This document shows positions 36,446 through 49,534 of a stretch of 64,000 nucleotides of DNA, in pieces. Source of the DNA: Symsagittifera roscoffensis (Eukaryota; Xenacoelomorpha; Acoela; Convolutidae). The notes beneath the pieces are model-generated. The model was not told where the DNA came from, made no database searches, and saw nothing but the letters and a program-made list of their open reading frames with translations. Within the stretch, counting starts at the first letter, position 1, and the number at the start of each line of letters is the position of its first letter. Location: assembly GCF_963678635.1 (NCBI RefSeq), contig NC_087064.1, forward strand, positions 65,093,548 to 65,157,547. The letters are read 5' to 3'. The translations under genes and the position numbers were made by a program.

Positions 36446-39400
36446 ACAGACAAATTTCAACTTTTTACCTAGCCATTTTGACGGATTTTTTTATATCATT
36501 CGAAAGGTATTTTTGTCCTGAGCTTAAATTTGAAAAGATATTTCACCTGTGATTATTTTCTGTAAAGTTATGGGGGTTTAAAGATTGCCATTTTGGCCAA
36601 TTTGGGACAATTAACGCGCGATATATTTCGCGCTATTAACGCGTAAGCGGAGAGTTAATCCGTCTTAGAAATCGTTCCAAATTGGTTTAACGAAGCTTAT
36701 TTGCCATAATTGATTTAATACAAGTAGCGAAATCTATCCTTTTGTACTTTATATGGCGTGTGGGGGGATGATTTAAAAAAAATTAAAAATTTTTGAAAAA
36801 AAAATTTTCATTTTGTTTTATTACTTTTAATTTTTTAATGATATTACTGCTCCATAAACCTTAATGAGCAGTCGGAACATTCAGGGCTCCGCCCTGATAC
36901 GAGCAGTCTTGTTACAATATAGTTATAAAACTATGTTTCGTAAGATTTAAGTCACAAATTTCTAGGCAGGAATTTGTATTTCAAAGTGCGAGTTCGAAAA
37001 CTAGGTACAATAACAATCTCGTTTCTTTTAAAAAGTTAGTAAATTATAAGCATCGCTTTTTTTGAGTGTGAACATTTCTAAGGACTTTATCGTGGAAAAA
37101 CAAGTAGTAACTAACTCGACCTACAAATGAGTCTGCACTGCGTTCAATGGCACTTAAAAATGCTTAAAAAAACAAAAGTGGAAAAGTGCAACTGAACCTC
37201 AAAATGAACCTTTTTTCAATTTGTTTGCTAAACTTATCTGCAACACGTAAATTTATAAACTTCAATCACAATTGAGGTTTTCTCTGTTCTTTTTTTTCTG
37301 CAAAGCCCAAAATTGTCAAAAAATTATTAAAAAAAAAACGCCTGAGGTGTGCAACATTGCTGGTCGCTATCATTGAGATAAATGGAGAACGGCAAAATGA
37401 GAATCTGCTTTTTGTTGTGCGGTAATTTGGTTAATTTTATCGTTGGAACTGAACTTGAGGTTTAGCTAAAAAAAAAAACAATTAAGTCATTTCATAATTC
37501 AGCCTACGCGGACAATAAAAGATAATCCAAGTTTCAAAATAAAGCAAAAGCAGCCATTAATCAATTTGAATTTGACTGTGTTCTATAAAATAACGCCACA
37601 ACTTAAGCATATGCTTCATCGTTTAAGCTAGCTATCTTTACTGATGCCTTTAGATAGATTATTTTTGCTTAATGTTTTTTTTCTTGAAAAAAAACTTGAA
37701 CAAAACAAATGAGCATGTATCGCATTAGAGTTATGATCTGAAATCTGTAGAAAAAGTGTAAGCTTTAGGTACCAGCAAAAATTCTTCACATTGGAGCAAA
37801 ACCCATTGATTACGCTATCATTGTGTGAAAAACAATTGGCTAATTTTTTAAATTTGTTAATTTTCTAAAAGCAATTAATTTTTCCTTTAATTTTTCAACA
37901 CAGACAAGGCTGTACTTTGCAAACACAAGCAAAATAAGAGGCAAAAAGAGCTTCAAAATTGCAAGCAAAACTATTAAGCAATTAAAGTACATGAACTTTG
38001 TGAAATACAAAAATTGTCCTGATTCTGATCGACGACCTCCAAACATTGATTCTAGTGTATTCGCCAAGCACTTATGAGCAAATTAAACCAAGCCATTCAA
38101 TTGGCATAAAACATAACCAACTGACAGTTGGAAGAGGTTAATGAACGCAAGGAAATGGAAAAAATACTGACTTAATTTTGATTGAAAAAGCTTCAACTTT
38201 TCGAATTTTTAAGAAAAAATATATGCCCTTGAAGCTCGTTGAATTCACAGACAACTAGTGATTGCTTTATTTTTGATAAAACTAAGCCAATTTGAGAAAA
38301 ATGGAGCAACAGGTAAAATTTTTATTTCGCCCGGAAATCTGATAATTAAATTCCATAGTCGAAACAAGAAGTCCATCACGTTTTTCGTGACCTTTACACT
38401 TTTGCTGCTCGATAGTGGAGTTTGCCTTTCTTTTAACAAATGAAATGAACTTAAAAATAAATCAAGATTTAAATTGAGAAAAAGTTGACTTTCACTACGT
38501 TCAGTACTCTTAATTAGAAAAAGAACAGTTCATAGATACTGAAGTTGAGCACTTCTTGCAGAGCTTTAAATTCGGGTGGAAAAAAGCGCTATTGCGTCAA
38601 ACATCTCTAAGTTGGCGTTATTCGGTCATTCTTAATTAAAGTTTTAAGCACCGAGTATTAGGGTTAGAATATAGCTGTCATAGTATATCAGCAGCTATCA
38701 AGAAAGAAGAAAACTCAAAATGCTCAGAAAAGCGGAGACCTTAGCCAAAAATTCAGTAATAACTTTTAGTAAATTAAAAGTGGGTCAGCCAAAAAAGGGA
38801 AGACCTATACCCCCCCCCCCCAAAAAAAAAAATCCCTTCGTGTCTTAATCATCCTTTCAGATTTCAATCAAAAGACAGATTTCAATCTAAAAAACACTCA
38901 GTTGGTCTTCTTGATCGTCACGCTATTGCCAACAAAGATAACTTCCATTGTTGTAATGTATTTAAACCTCACATTCTGACACCATGCAAACAAGACCATC
39001 GTTCATCAATAATCACTTAAGCATCTTTCAGCATCGTTCAATCACTTTGTCGTACAAAAAACTCCTTGTTTTCAAGTTTTTTTCTAATTTCTGTCAATAC
39101 GATGGCGAAAAAACTAATTTGCTAATGCCCACGAAGTAAATTCAAACAACTCTTGTAAAATTTCTGATGTATTAAAAATTAAAACGAACTTAAAAATCGA
39201 AAACTGTATGAGATTAAAAATATTTTAACCAACAGAATCAAAATTCATAACTAAAAATTTAAATTCAAAAAGGATTTATTTCTACAGAGCTATCATTCTT
39301 GAGTAACAATTTGTGAAGGGCTATCATTATTGAGTAGCGATTTGTGAAGCATATACCTAATAATTGACCATCATAGCCAACGCAGCTGGTTCCGGCATCC

Positions 39401-40689
39401 CATGTTTGTTCATGTAGTGGTTTTTCAGCACAAACTTATGCTTCGTTTTGTACTCACAACTCATACAGTCGAACGAAGTCGAATTTGGCAAATGTATCTT
39501 TTCAATGTGTCTTCGCATTGAAGTCACGTGCGCACTTTCCTGGCCACAAAAAGAGCATTTGTAGCTTTTCTCGGTCGATCCCATTTGTTGAACTACCGCC
39601 ATCATTGAGGTGACGTCAATTTTAGCCGACGACTGTTGAATCATAAGACTCGCATTTGAACCAACTTGGGTAGAGTTTCTCAAGCCAGTTGCAATCTTAG
39701 GAGCTTTGGGTACATTTGAGGTTCTTTTTGTAGGTGACGGATGGACCGAAGCATACAAATGTTTCAAGGAACTTTTCAGATTTTCAAAATCAGATTCTTT
39801 TTCTCTCGAGGCTTCTTTGGGCGTGAAAATGATCTTTCCTATTTCGGCCCATGTGTTTGAGTCCACAATCCGATGTGTGTTAGACTCCAAAGCACTTGGC
39901 GCATGGCTGAACAGAGAAGAAATGGAGAAATGCTCGGCATCAAAAACCAGTTTCACTTCAATGTCAGAAAACATTTTATCAACTTCTGAAGACTTAATAC
40001 GAATTTAATAATCAGATTTCAGATCTAAAGCGGAACAAATTCATTGAACGCTTATCATTAAAAGAGTAAACGAAGTCTGTCCGCTATTTATTATGATTTT
40101 TTTTCATCTTCAGTTCCTTGTTCTTCAAATTAATTTTCAAAAACTAACAGCGAACAACTTTAAGCCAAAATTTATTTCAAAAAAACTTGTCTGCCAATTT
40201 CGCCCCTATCACAAAAAGCTTGTCTAATTGTCAGACTTGAACTGAAACACATGTTGCGGTGTTGAAACAAAATTTGAATATAAAGTGCTTTATCGAAACT
40301 TCTCGAATGAGCCGACCTCAATTATAAGTCGCCCTCCTTTATGGGGTAATTTTTTCATGTAATAGAGAACAAGAGACAACGCCAAGTAAAATCCGCCCAT
40401 AATTTTAAATCCTTCAAATAAAAGTTTGAATCATTCGAAGTTAACTTCAATCATTTGGACAAACTGCATAAGTCCTCTCCTGATCAAAATGCCCGAATTC
40501 GTTTTAAGGGAGCAAGGTGAAGTGTTTTGTCGTAGAAGGTACAGTACTGCCGGTATTATCATCTATCACGCATTAAAAAGAAGAGTCGTTCTCACACCAA
40601 AGACTTATTATGTAAACAAGAGTAAAAAACATCAGATTAATGACGCGGCTCTTACTCGAGTAAAAACAACATACGAGAAATTCAATGGA
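36446..40689. repeat. Tandem duplication, copy 2
   Basis: Second copy of the 32204-36441 block, starting inside the family A repeat at CAGACAAATTTCAACTTTTT. At the junction AATTCAATGGA meets TTCAACAGACAAA, with no long homology. Copy 2 has longer homopolymers near 38812-38831 and an extra C near 38944. Confidence 0.9.
39357..39974 (-). CDS. Two-finger C2H2 zinc-finger protein exon (copy 2)
   Basis: Translation identical to the exon at 35109-35726, including both fingers and the Ser/Lys-rich middle. The single-base difference nearby lies upstream of the ATG. Both copies are intact, so neither shows decay since duplication; the duplication is recent or an assembly artefact. Confidence 0.7.
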   Translation of the reverse strand: MFSDIEVKLVFDAEHFSISSLFSHAPSALESNTHRIVDSNTWAEIGKIIFTPKEASREKESDFENLKSSLKHLYASVHPSPTKRTSNVPKAPKIATGLRNSTQVGSNASLMIQQSSAKIDVTSMMAVVQQMGSTEKSYKCSFCGQESAHVTSMRRHIEKIHLPNSTSFDCMSCEYKTKHKFVLKNHYMNKHGMPEPAALAMMVNY

Positions 40690-40692
40690 TAA
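40489..40692 (+). CDS. Possible 67-aa basic protein
   Basis: ATG in ATCAAAATGCCC, 67 codons, stop overlapping an ATAAATAAAAC run that could serve as a poly(A) signal. The product is Arg/Lys-rich (CRRRYS, ALKRRV, NKSKKH) and has no signal peptide or membrane segment. Family not recognised. Length alone is weak evidence in AT-rich DNA. Confidence 0.3.
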   Translation: MPEFVLREQGEVFCRRRYSTAGIIIYHALKRRVVLTPKTYYVNKSKKHQINDAALTRVKTTYEKFNG

Positions 40693-40815
40693 ATAAAACA
40701 GTCTATTACCACTAAAATTATGATAACATAACTGATCCCGTGAGATACCCAGCTATTATCGAACAATTTATCATATCACAACTACTCAACTTGCAGCATA
40801 ATAATTGAGGATCAA

Positions 40816-41045
40816 TGCTTAAGTGGTAGCTTGAGCCCCGCCTCTCAATCGAAAGGTAGATTGTTCAAGGCCCACCATGATCCGTACTCGTTGCTTTAGG
40901 GAACATTACCCATCCCACAATAAATAGGCAAAAAATTGCCTGTAGATCTTAACCAGGGGCACAACAGCGGTTCTCTGTGAAGAGCTGAACATCTGCTGTG
41001 TTGGTCCTTTCCCTTGTGGATAAACCGCCCTAATCGTGATAAAAG
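40816..41045 (+). mobile_element. tRNA-derived SINE-like repeat
   Basis: The head reads AAGTGGTAGCTTGAGCC (A-box-like) then GGTAGATTGTTCAAGGCCC (B-box-like), as in a decayed tRNA. The tail has TCCTTTCCCTTGTGGATAAA. A related tail and tRNA-like head occur at 50666-50850. Confidence 0.45.
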
Positions 41046-41081
41046 AGCAATAGCTAAATTATTTCAAATTAAGTAGAATTT

Positions 41082-41087
41082 TTTATT
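41082..41087 (-). terminator. Poly(A) signal of the WD40-like gene
   Basis: Minus-strand AATAAA about 65 bases after the stop codon of the terminal exon. Confidence 0.6.
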
Positions 41088-41151
41088 TATTCATTCCATA
41101 CACGATATTATTTACATTATCTTCTAATCAACAATCAGTTATTACTATAAC

Positions 41152-42283
41152 CTAATTAATTTCTAATTTGGAGCAGTAGAACGACTTCGCTTTAGTGTCA
41201 GCATTTTCATTGGTCAGCTGTTTATTGTACAATTCCATCAAATGATGGCCTCCTTTTGAGTCGATTAGGGCGAAGACAGAGTGAGTGTCGGAACATACGA
41301 CGACTGCAGTCAGTTCGAATGGCAGACTCAGTCTAACTTTCGGCCTACTGGCATGGTGGTCAGATGCACCGCCGTCATCTGATGTGTCTAACAACAAGGC
41401 TTCTTCGTTGTATTCCCAAACCTAAGCAAACAAATTCGAAAAGGTTTATCCAAGTTTTGCCTTCTTCGAATTATGCTCAATTTAAGTAATGAACAATTGT
41501 AGACTCCGCCCTGAGCAGTGATTATACTTTATTTTTATATTTTAAACTTTGGGTTCAAAACTGCTTATTCTTCGCCCTAAACACGAAACATTCCACCTAA
41601 CAGCATTCGATGCCAATCTAGTTTGATGGGAGAGGTCATTTTTTGAAAACTCAAAAGGTTATTGGGAAATTTCAAGCTGTTTCAAACTATTCAAAACATA
41701 TTCACGAACCTCAAGTAGATGTTTATAGCCGATGAAGATCAGACACTTTTCATTCAGAACCTTCAAGTCCACCAGACCCTGATGTGCCTCCTGGCCTAGG
41801 CCAGAATCATTCAAAGTTCCCGAAATCAGGTCAAACTTAGTGCCCAACGACATGCACAAACGGTGACTAATCGAATCCCATATATCCACAGTTCCACTGC
41901 ATTCACCAACTGATACAACCAGTCCTGAAGTTCCGAGGAACCGATGTCGCTTTCGGAACATCAAGAACCTCTCTGAACCCTCTTGGTTCTCCGACCAGGA
42001 GTCTGATTCGATGTCAAGAGATCTCAAGGAGAAATCATCGCGCAAGAATGACATGGAGTAATTTTCAATGTCCAGTGAAACAGTTAATGATGACACCGGC
42101 GATTGGCATTGGTCGCAGAGTGACACTTCGAAAGTGTCGGATTCTATTGTCCAAACCAAAGCGTTGTCGTCTGTAGTTAGACATATGAAATATATCGTCG
42201 TGTTTAGGATTCCAAAATACGGTATCGAATCAGATTTGAACACCGATGAATGTTCACGTTTGTGAATGAGGTTTAAGGTTTCA
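41152..42283 (-). CDS. WD40-repeat-like protein, last two exons, 5' partial
   Basis: Exons 42283-41710 and 41421-41152 (minus) join in phase 0, with donor GAG then GTTCGT and acceptor TTTGCTTAG. Together they give about 280 residues. WD-like strands are visible: LTTDDNALVWTI, then VSVGECSGTVDIWDS, then a strand ending HLLE, which continues as VWEYNEE across the splice. Other blades are degenerate. WD40 propellers are protein scaffolds; the specific partner is not recognisable. The first exon shown starts after an AG with an incomplete codon, so more exons lie upstream at higher coordinates; I could not find them. A WDR27-like identity was considered but not supported. Confidence 0.6.
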
Positions 42284-42532
42284 CTGCGCAGTTAAAATTG
42301 GTATCGTGAACAATTTTTGAACACTAAATTAGCTTTTACCATTTTAACTCTTTGAAGTTCTTACCGAAAAGTCAAATATATGCAACTTGGCAACTTATTG
42401 AATGCAACATCTTGCTTTAGCAACACGACAAAAACTTACGTTAACTCAAAACTATGTTTCTGAACTAGATTGAACACAAAACAGTTACCGACTCGAATGT
42501 CAATTTTAAATAGAATCACTCCAAATTATCCA

Positions 42533-42614
42533 GACAGGGTGGCCGAGTGGTTAAGGCGTTGGACTGCTAATCCAATACGGTCTCCGTGCGTGGGTTCGAA
42601 TCCCATCTCTGTCG
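42533..42614 (+). tRNA. tRNA-Ser(GCT)
   Basis: 82 bases with a 7-bp acceptor stem (GACAGGG with CTCTGTC, one G-T pair), A box TGGCCGAGTGGTTAAGGC, anticodon GCT at 42566-42568 in loop CTGCTAA, a long variable arm (ACGGTCTCCGTGC) and B box GGGTTCGAATCCC. The long variable arm marks a class II tRNA and the anticodon assigns serine (AGC/AGU). No intron; CCA not encoded. A T4 run for Pol III termination follows at 42620-42623. Confidence 0.95.
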
Positions 42615-45600
42615 AAAATCTTTTAGCTCCCAATTGGAGTTTTCCCTATTTTCAAGAAAGTTATCGAGTGACGTGTAATTCCACTTGAATGAACAGCTTA
42701 CATTTCTATTTGTCAACATTTGATGCTACTTGGAACAGCAAAATGAACTACTTTCTTTACCATTTTTCAACCGTTTTCACGGTCATATCTTTAAAAACCA
42801 GTAGGTAGCGGCCATTTACGCCATGTGAAATTTGGCTCTTTTCCAGTTTCCCACCCCCCTCATAAAATTACAAAAATAAGCTGTTCAAAAATTGTTCACA
42901 CGGCATTTTGCATGTAAATAATGTTGTAGAAATTTGTGTTCACTTGTTCACGCTGAAACGTTTTGATGCAGTTTGTAACATGAAAAGCAATTTTAAATAG
43001 ACTTTCAAATATTGATCTTCAGACAAAATCAAAGGGGGGGGGGGACTGGAAAAGAGCCTCAAATTTTTACTACGATAGACTTTTGTTGATTTAGTCCGAT
43101 TGTAACAAGGATAGCCTGTTGCTGTGCAAATAGCAAGAATGGTCTAACCGCGCGAATATCTATGAATATCCAGTGAGAGGAGACTGAAAAAGTTAATGAG
43201 CAATTAGTGACACCTTATAAAATATAGAAAGAAAAAAAAGCGCAGAAGAGTTGGAGTGCAAATTCAATCTAAAATTTCCAGTCTGAAAAAAGGTCTGGAA
43301 AACGAAAAAAAAATTCAATTTCAACAACTTAATTCTCAGAAAATTTTCAAAAAAGGTGGTCGGCACCGCAGCAACCAGATGCTCAAATTGGCTAATTAGT
43401 AAAAACTGATCAAGATCGTAGAAAAAAACACGGGTTGAGCGGGAAGGAAAACACTATTTGTGCGAAATCCTAGATCTTCACAAGAACATCAATTTTATGG
43501 TGCAGATGCAAACAGAAGTTTTACAAAAGCATATTTAAAGACTCGTTTAGAATTCAATAATCAGTCATCACCCCACATATGCTACAACTCGATTGCATGA
43601 CCTTTTGAACCTGAAGATTATTCGCGGGAGAAAATGACATGCAATATATTAATTTACAGAGATAAACTACATGCAAAACAATCGAAGTTACATGTGCTGC
43701 AAACATTTTTCTGCAAAACTGAGCAACTTTCTGCTATAAAAAAGCAGATAGCGCCTAATTTTTGAGATGGAAGTACAAGTATGCTCCACAAAACACAGTA
43801 AAATAAATGGAGCAAGGACTATTTCGACAACGATTTTCTGCGATGAAAGGCATTTTCCCAGCCGTAAGAGCAGACAAAAGTTTTTCCAAGCTTTTAGAAG
43901 TCGTTGACTATGAGTTAAGTTAAAATTATAGGCAGCATAAGGTTCCTGATTTCAAAAACCTCTTCAGGCATTTTTAATCTGCTTTTCAGAGCCAGAGATT
44001 TATTGGTATCATTACCCAAAGCCTTTTTCTATTCCGCATCATTAATTTTTCCATAAAACTCTAATAAAAACGCCTTTTATAACCTCTAGCGTTCTTGAAA
44101 TTTTAATTAATTCAAAAGTCAATATGTCCAAATAAATCAATTTCTCTTGCACTTTCTGGGATCAATTTCATCGGCTCAATTAAGCATCAGAAAACCAAAT
44201 ATTAACGAGAGAAGTAAATAAAAACATGCTTCATTATTACACCTGCTATTTGCACACTTTGTTTTTAAAGTGAAATAAAATGGCACTGAAGGCGGTGCGA
44301 ATCAATTAGTGATTTTTTTTGACGACTCCAAGGTCGGTTAAGATGTAAGGCGGATGCGAAAAAAATACTGAATTGTGCCTTTTTTGAAAAATACGATACT
44401 AGTGTTAAGGTTCTTTCGCTAACAAGCTGGAATAACTATTAAAATAAAATAATCAATTTAATTACTTACAACTTGAAACACAGCCAACTGACAGTTGGAA
44501 AAGAGTACTGAACGCAAGTAAACAGAAAAAATACACTGACTTTGTTGAAAAAAAACGCAACTTTCGAATTTCAAAGAAAAAACCTATGGCCTTTAAGCTC
44601 TTTGAATTTCTAGAACACTTTATGATTGGCGCATTTTTGAATAATTTTAACCCAACTTGAGAAAACTAGATCACTTAAGTCTTTATTCCGCTGAAAGTCT
44701 AAAAATAAATTACACTTTCGAAACTAGAAATCGTTCACGTTTTTTGCGCCATTTCCCTTCTCGTATTTGGAGAAAGCTATTTACGCAACTTTCAGCAAAT
44801 GAATTCCAATTGAACTCAAAAAGTGCATATATACCTAAGTGCATTCATAAATTCAAGCATTCTTAACAATGTACGCTGACAGCACGCCCCTATAAGGTTG
44901 AGAATTGCAAGCTCGATTAATTCTTTTTATATGTAGGTTTTTAAAAAAAAAAACGAAATCATAAAAAACGCCATATCACGATAACCAAAATGATTTGAGC
45001 AGTCATATTTGGACGCCAGATTTGAAACTCCTGAGTGTTGCCTGACAGGACCCCACAATAGGAGTGAAAACTTAATATTTAGTTAACTAAATTGTGAAAC
45101 AAAAATTTTGATAATTTTACGTTGCGAATAAAAGAAAAAGCTAGAGTTGAAGCTTTCGCGCTCCAACGGAAGACGTCGATTTGATTAAGCATTTCAACCC
45201 TTGCAATGTTTTGGCCTTTTAACAGACTGAAATAGTGAAGTCTTGAACATTTGCCAAGTGAAATTTCTTAGGCAGTACAATATATGATAAAGCTTAAACG
45301 TGCAAAATTTCTTTCGTTAAGCATGCAAAAAATAATATGTTGAAAAATCTTTTATATGTCAAGATAAGGGCTTCTTAAAGATGTGTCCAATGAACCTCCA
45401 ATTAAATAATGTATAGATAGATAGATAGATATAGATGGTTGACATGGAAATATCTTCTAAAATCTGTTCAAAATAATAGGCAATAATCATACCCTCATGC
45501 GCTTAAAACGGCTACATGTACATGTATAGCAATTCTAACACAAAGGCTGGCGAGACCTCCAGCTGCCTTTTTGATTTTCTTATTAAAAAGCCTGACAAAA

Positions 45601-46019
45601 ATGTCTTGCAATTTTGGGTTCCCGTAGTGTATTCTCTGCGATGCGCTGTGCTAAATACCATAGTTGCCCTGCCTCTTTATAACTACGCAAGATCTTGCTA
45701 AGAAACACTTATTTGAACCACAAAAATTGAATTATTAGGTCAGAATCGCAAAATTATGCCAAAAATGATTGGCGCACTTTTTGATAACATTAACCCATCG
45801 TAAGAAAACTGGATCACTGAAGTTTTCATTCCACTGGAAGTCTAAAATAATTTCCACTTTCGATAAATCGTTCAAGTTTCTTTGCGCCTTTTCCACGTTC
45901 GTATTTGGAGAATGCTATTTACGTAACTTTCAGCAAATGAATTTCAATTGATACCGATTGAACGCTCATCGCAAGAGTGAAAAAACAAGAAAATCGAAAA
46001 AAAAGTTGATTAAAAGCGC

Positions 46020-47215
46020 TTATACACTTCATACACATTTTAGCCATACAGCCACAAAATTTCACCCTTCTAAATTTCAAAACATTTTCCATTTATTGAA
46101 TATTCATCTTACCTGAAAAATTTAATTCAGCTGGCCTTAATCATCTATTCATAGAACTTTTTAAATGTTAATTTAAACGCTTTCGCACATTTTGTGCATC
46201 ATCAGAATCAAAATTTTATACAATATTTACAAAATGATCAAAAATCTCAAAAAGTGACAAATATGTCTAAAAAATGCTCTCAAAATTTCTGAACAATCAA
46301 AATTATACAACTGTAATTACATAATAAATAAGTTTATCTTTAATGACATTTTTCTGTAAACTTCTGAGACTTTTCAGTTTTTTTGTTCTTTAATAGTGAT
46401 TATTTTTGTTTCGGGAACAAAACATATGCTCTCGAAAATACGCAAATAAAACTCTAATAGATAAAAAATTGCGTTTCAAAAAAATGGAAAATGAAACTAC
46501 TGAAACTAGGGCGAAAACCACGGACCCGAAAAAAATGGAGAAATTTTTTTGAAAAAATAATTACGCGAAACGGGCTTAAACTTAAAATTACTGAATTTAG
46601 TTGTTTTTTTTTAATGTTCAAGAAATTCAGCATATCAGAAGATGAAGGAGCACAGGAGATGAAATGAATCCTGTAAACAAGTTATTTACGGGAAAAAAAG
46701 TCTAGTACCCGATTCCAACACCCTTGCTTTTCGCAAGAGTAAAAAAAAACGAAAAAAAGTTTAAAAATCTATGCAAATTTCTCATTTTTGAAGAACTTAT
46801 ATCGCCATACACATTTTAGCCATACAGCTGTAAAATTTTACTGATTTTTCTTGACGGAATCCTTCTAAATTTCGAAACATTGTCCATTTATTGAATATTT
46901 ATCTTATCTGAAAAATTTAATTCAACTGGCTTTAATCATCTATTCATAGAATTTTTTATATGTTAATTCGAACGCTTTCGCATACTTTGTGCATCATCAG
47001 AATTAAAATTTTATACAATATTTACAAAATGATCAAAAATCTGAAAAAAGTGACAAACAGATCTAAAAAATGCTCTCAAAATTTCTGACCAATCAAAATT
47101 ATACAACTGTAATTACATAATAAGGTTATCTTTAATGACATTTTCCTGTAAACTTCTGAGACTTTTTTTCAGTTTTTTGTTCTTTAATTGTGATTAATTT
47201 TGTTTCAGGAATATC
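46020..47215. repeat. Diverged duplicated block (46020-46440 and 46785-47215)
   Basis: Both halves share CACATTTTAGCCATACAGC, TTATACAATATTTACAAAAT and ATTATACAACTGTAATTACA in the same order, with small indels. About 340 bases of other sequence separate them. Confidence 0.7.
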
Positions 47216-49534
47216 TTCAAATCTTACATGTCAGTTTTTTGAATTTTTAGCCATGTTTATTTATGGACTACAATTTTAGTGTTAATTCCCGGCTCCTGAT
47301 TTCTTTGCGCGTCTTGATTTTTGCGCTTCTTGCCTTTAGTGTGAGTAGTTTCTAAAGGTTGCCTGTTTGGTCTATAATGTATGGTTTTCCTATGTTTGAA
47401 ATATTCGACAAAACTTTTCAGCTTCCCTCCACAAAAAAAAGCATGGATATGGTAAGAGTCCAAGTGAATTGGAAAATTCAACATAATTCTCGGACTCTTA
47501 TTCAGCACCTTTGGGATGATTATCTTTATGTGATAATTTAGATTTAAGTTAAAAAATTAAAATGGATCTTTCTGAAAAAGTTTTTTTTTCAGTTTTTCAC
47601 CCCCTCATAAGAATATAAAATAAAATTGTTACTAAATTATTCATACTAAGTTATTCAAATGTACCAAATATTGTGAAAATTTGATGACTTGTTCACATTG
47701 ACGCGTTTTATTTCAGTTCAGAATATAAAAAATCATTTTAAAAATGATATCTTAGATTAATTTTAAGAAAACATCAAGGTGAGAGAACTAGAAAAGAGAC
47801 AATTAAAGTATATTTTTGAAACTAGAAGTCATTAACGTTTTCGTGACACTTAAACTTCTTTGCTCTTCGATAGTAGAGTTTGCCATCATTAAACGAAACG
47901 ACGTGAACTAAAAAAATAATCAAACCACAAAAAATCAAATTTAAGATCAAAAAACAGCAAAAAAATTATCAAGACCTATATCAGTGAAAATCACTTGGTT
48001 ATTTTACACTTAACAATTTTTTTTTGAAAGAGAACCAGAAAAATTGATTTGAAGTTTTCTAAAATGCATTGTAAAATTAAAATCAACTTCAAAAAACGAG
48101 CCAGAAAATCAAAAAACATAGCCAACAGACAGTTGAAATAAGTCATTAATGCAAGAAAACAGAAACAACAACTTACTTATGAATTTCACAGAATTTACGA
48201 AAAATTCAACTTCCAAATTTCACAGAAAGAATTATATGGCGTTAAAGGTATTTGTATTTAAGAACACTTCGTGATCAACAGTTTTTGATTAAATCAACCC
48301 AAGTTGAGAAAACTAGACAGATGGGTTATTAATGTTTTTAAAAAATCAAAAGCCAAACCGCAACAAGGATAGCCGGTTACTGTAGCACAGAAGGTTCCGA
48401 CAACAGTCTTCGAAAAACAAAAAAAAATTTTCTTAAATTAGCGTCGTTTTTTTCCCGCTTGGTGTGATAAAAAGATCAGAACGAAAAAAAGAACTCAGGC
48501 ATATTTGACAGTCACAGTAAAAAGGCTATTCGGAAAACATTTTTTGAAGAAAATTGACTAGAAAAACGAATTTTTTTTAATCAGAATTTGTTTTGTAGAA
48601 GTTTTTGGAATTTTTAACCTTTGTTTACAAAATGGCGCTAACAACTCCAAAAACTACTTTTATTTGAAAACAATGAAGTTTTCATGACTTAAAGTAAGCT
48701 TAAATAGGCTATTGAAAACCTACACGCTCACACCATATTAGTTCGAAATTAGACCAAAAATCAATAATTTCAAACCGGTTATTTTCGACAGTGAAAAAAT
48801 TTTTGCAGTTTTTTAATGTCATTTGAATCATGATTGAAAGGACTTAAGTATGATATATCACTCGACCCATTCCGATAATTATTTGTGGTACCTGATTTTG
48901 CGTGGAAAATCAAAAGCAAAAAAAAACAGATACACACCCGAATACAAAGTTGCTCTCCATTTTTCAAATTACCGGAACAAAACTAAATTTTAGGGTGAAC
49001 TCAAAATAAGCCGACAGAATTCAAACTGACACCAATAAACTGAAAATCACCGGAAAAAAGTTTCGACAAAAGATCTTGCTCTAAGTTGACCACTCTGTTA
49101 CTATGGCTACAGGAGAAAATTTCTAGTACCCGGTTGCATCACCATTGCTTGTCACAAAAAAAGGATCAGTCATATTTTCTTCTTTAAAAAAATTTTCTAC
49201 ACTTGACAAAGTTTTTCTATGTTTTTTTTTGTTATTTTTAAAGAGAACCAGAAAAATTTATTTCAAGTTCTCTAAAATACATTGTAAAATTCAAGTATGT
49301 TTCAAAAAAATCAACACCAACGGCAGGAATTATGAACACAATGAATCATTTCGAACTTCGCATAGAATTATATGAAAAGTTTCCTCCAATAAACAATACT
49401 AGCGCATGACTCGCACCTACGGTGCGTCAAATAGATAGCTGAACGTTAAAGGAGCATCCTAAAACATGTACTAAAATACGTATTGCAACCGTGAAGATGA
49501 ACTGGACTCATGTATCAGGCGTTTTTTCTTATAA

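Noticed and set aside
36178-36552. 124-aa ORF crossing the duplication junction
   Set aside because: Its second half is family A repeat sequence; the intact copy at 40489-40692 ends after 67 codons.
42470-42688. 72-aa plus-strand ORF
   Set aside because: It covers the tRNA-Ser gene; the RNA explains the sequence.
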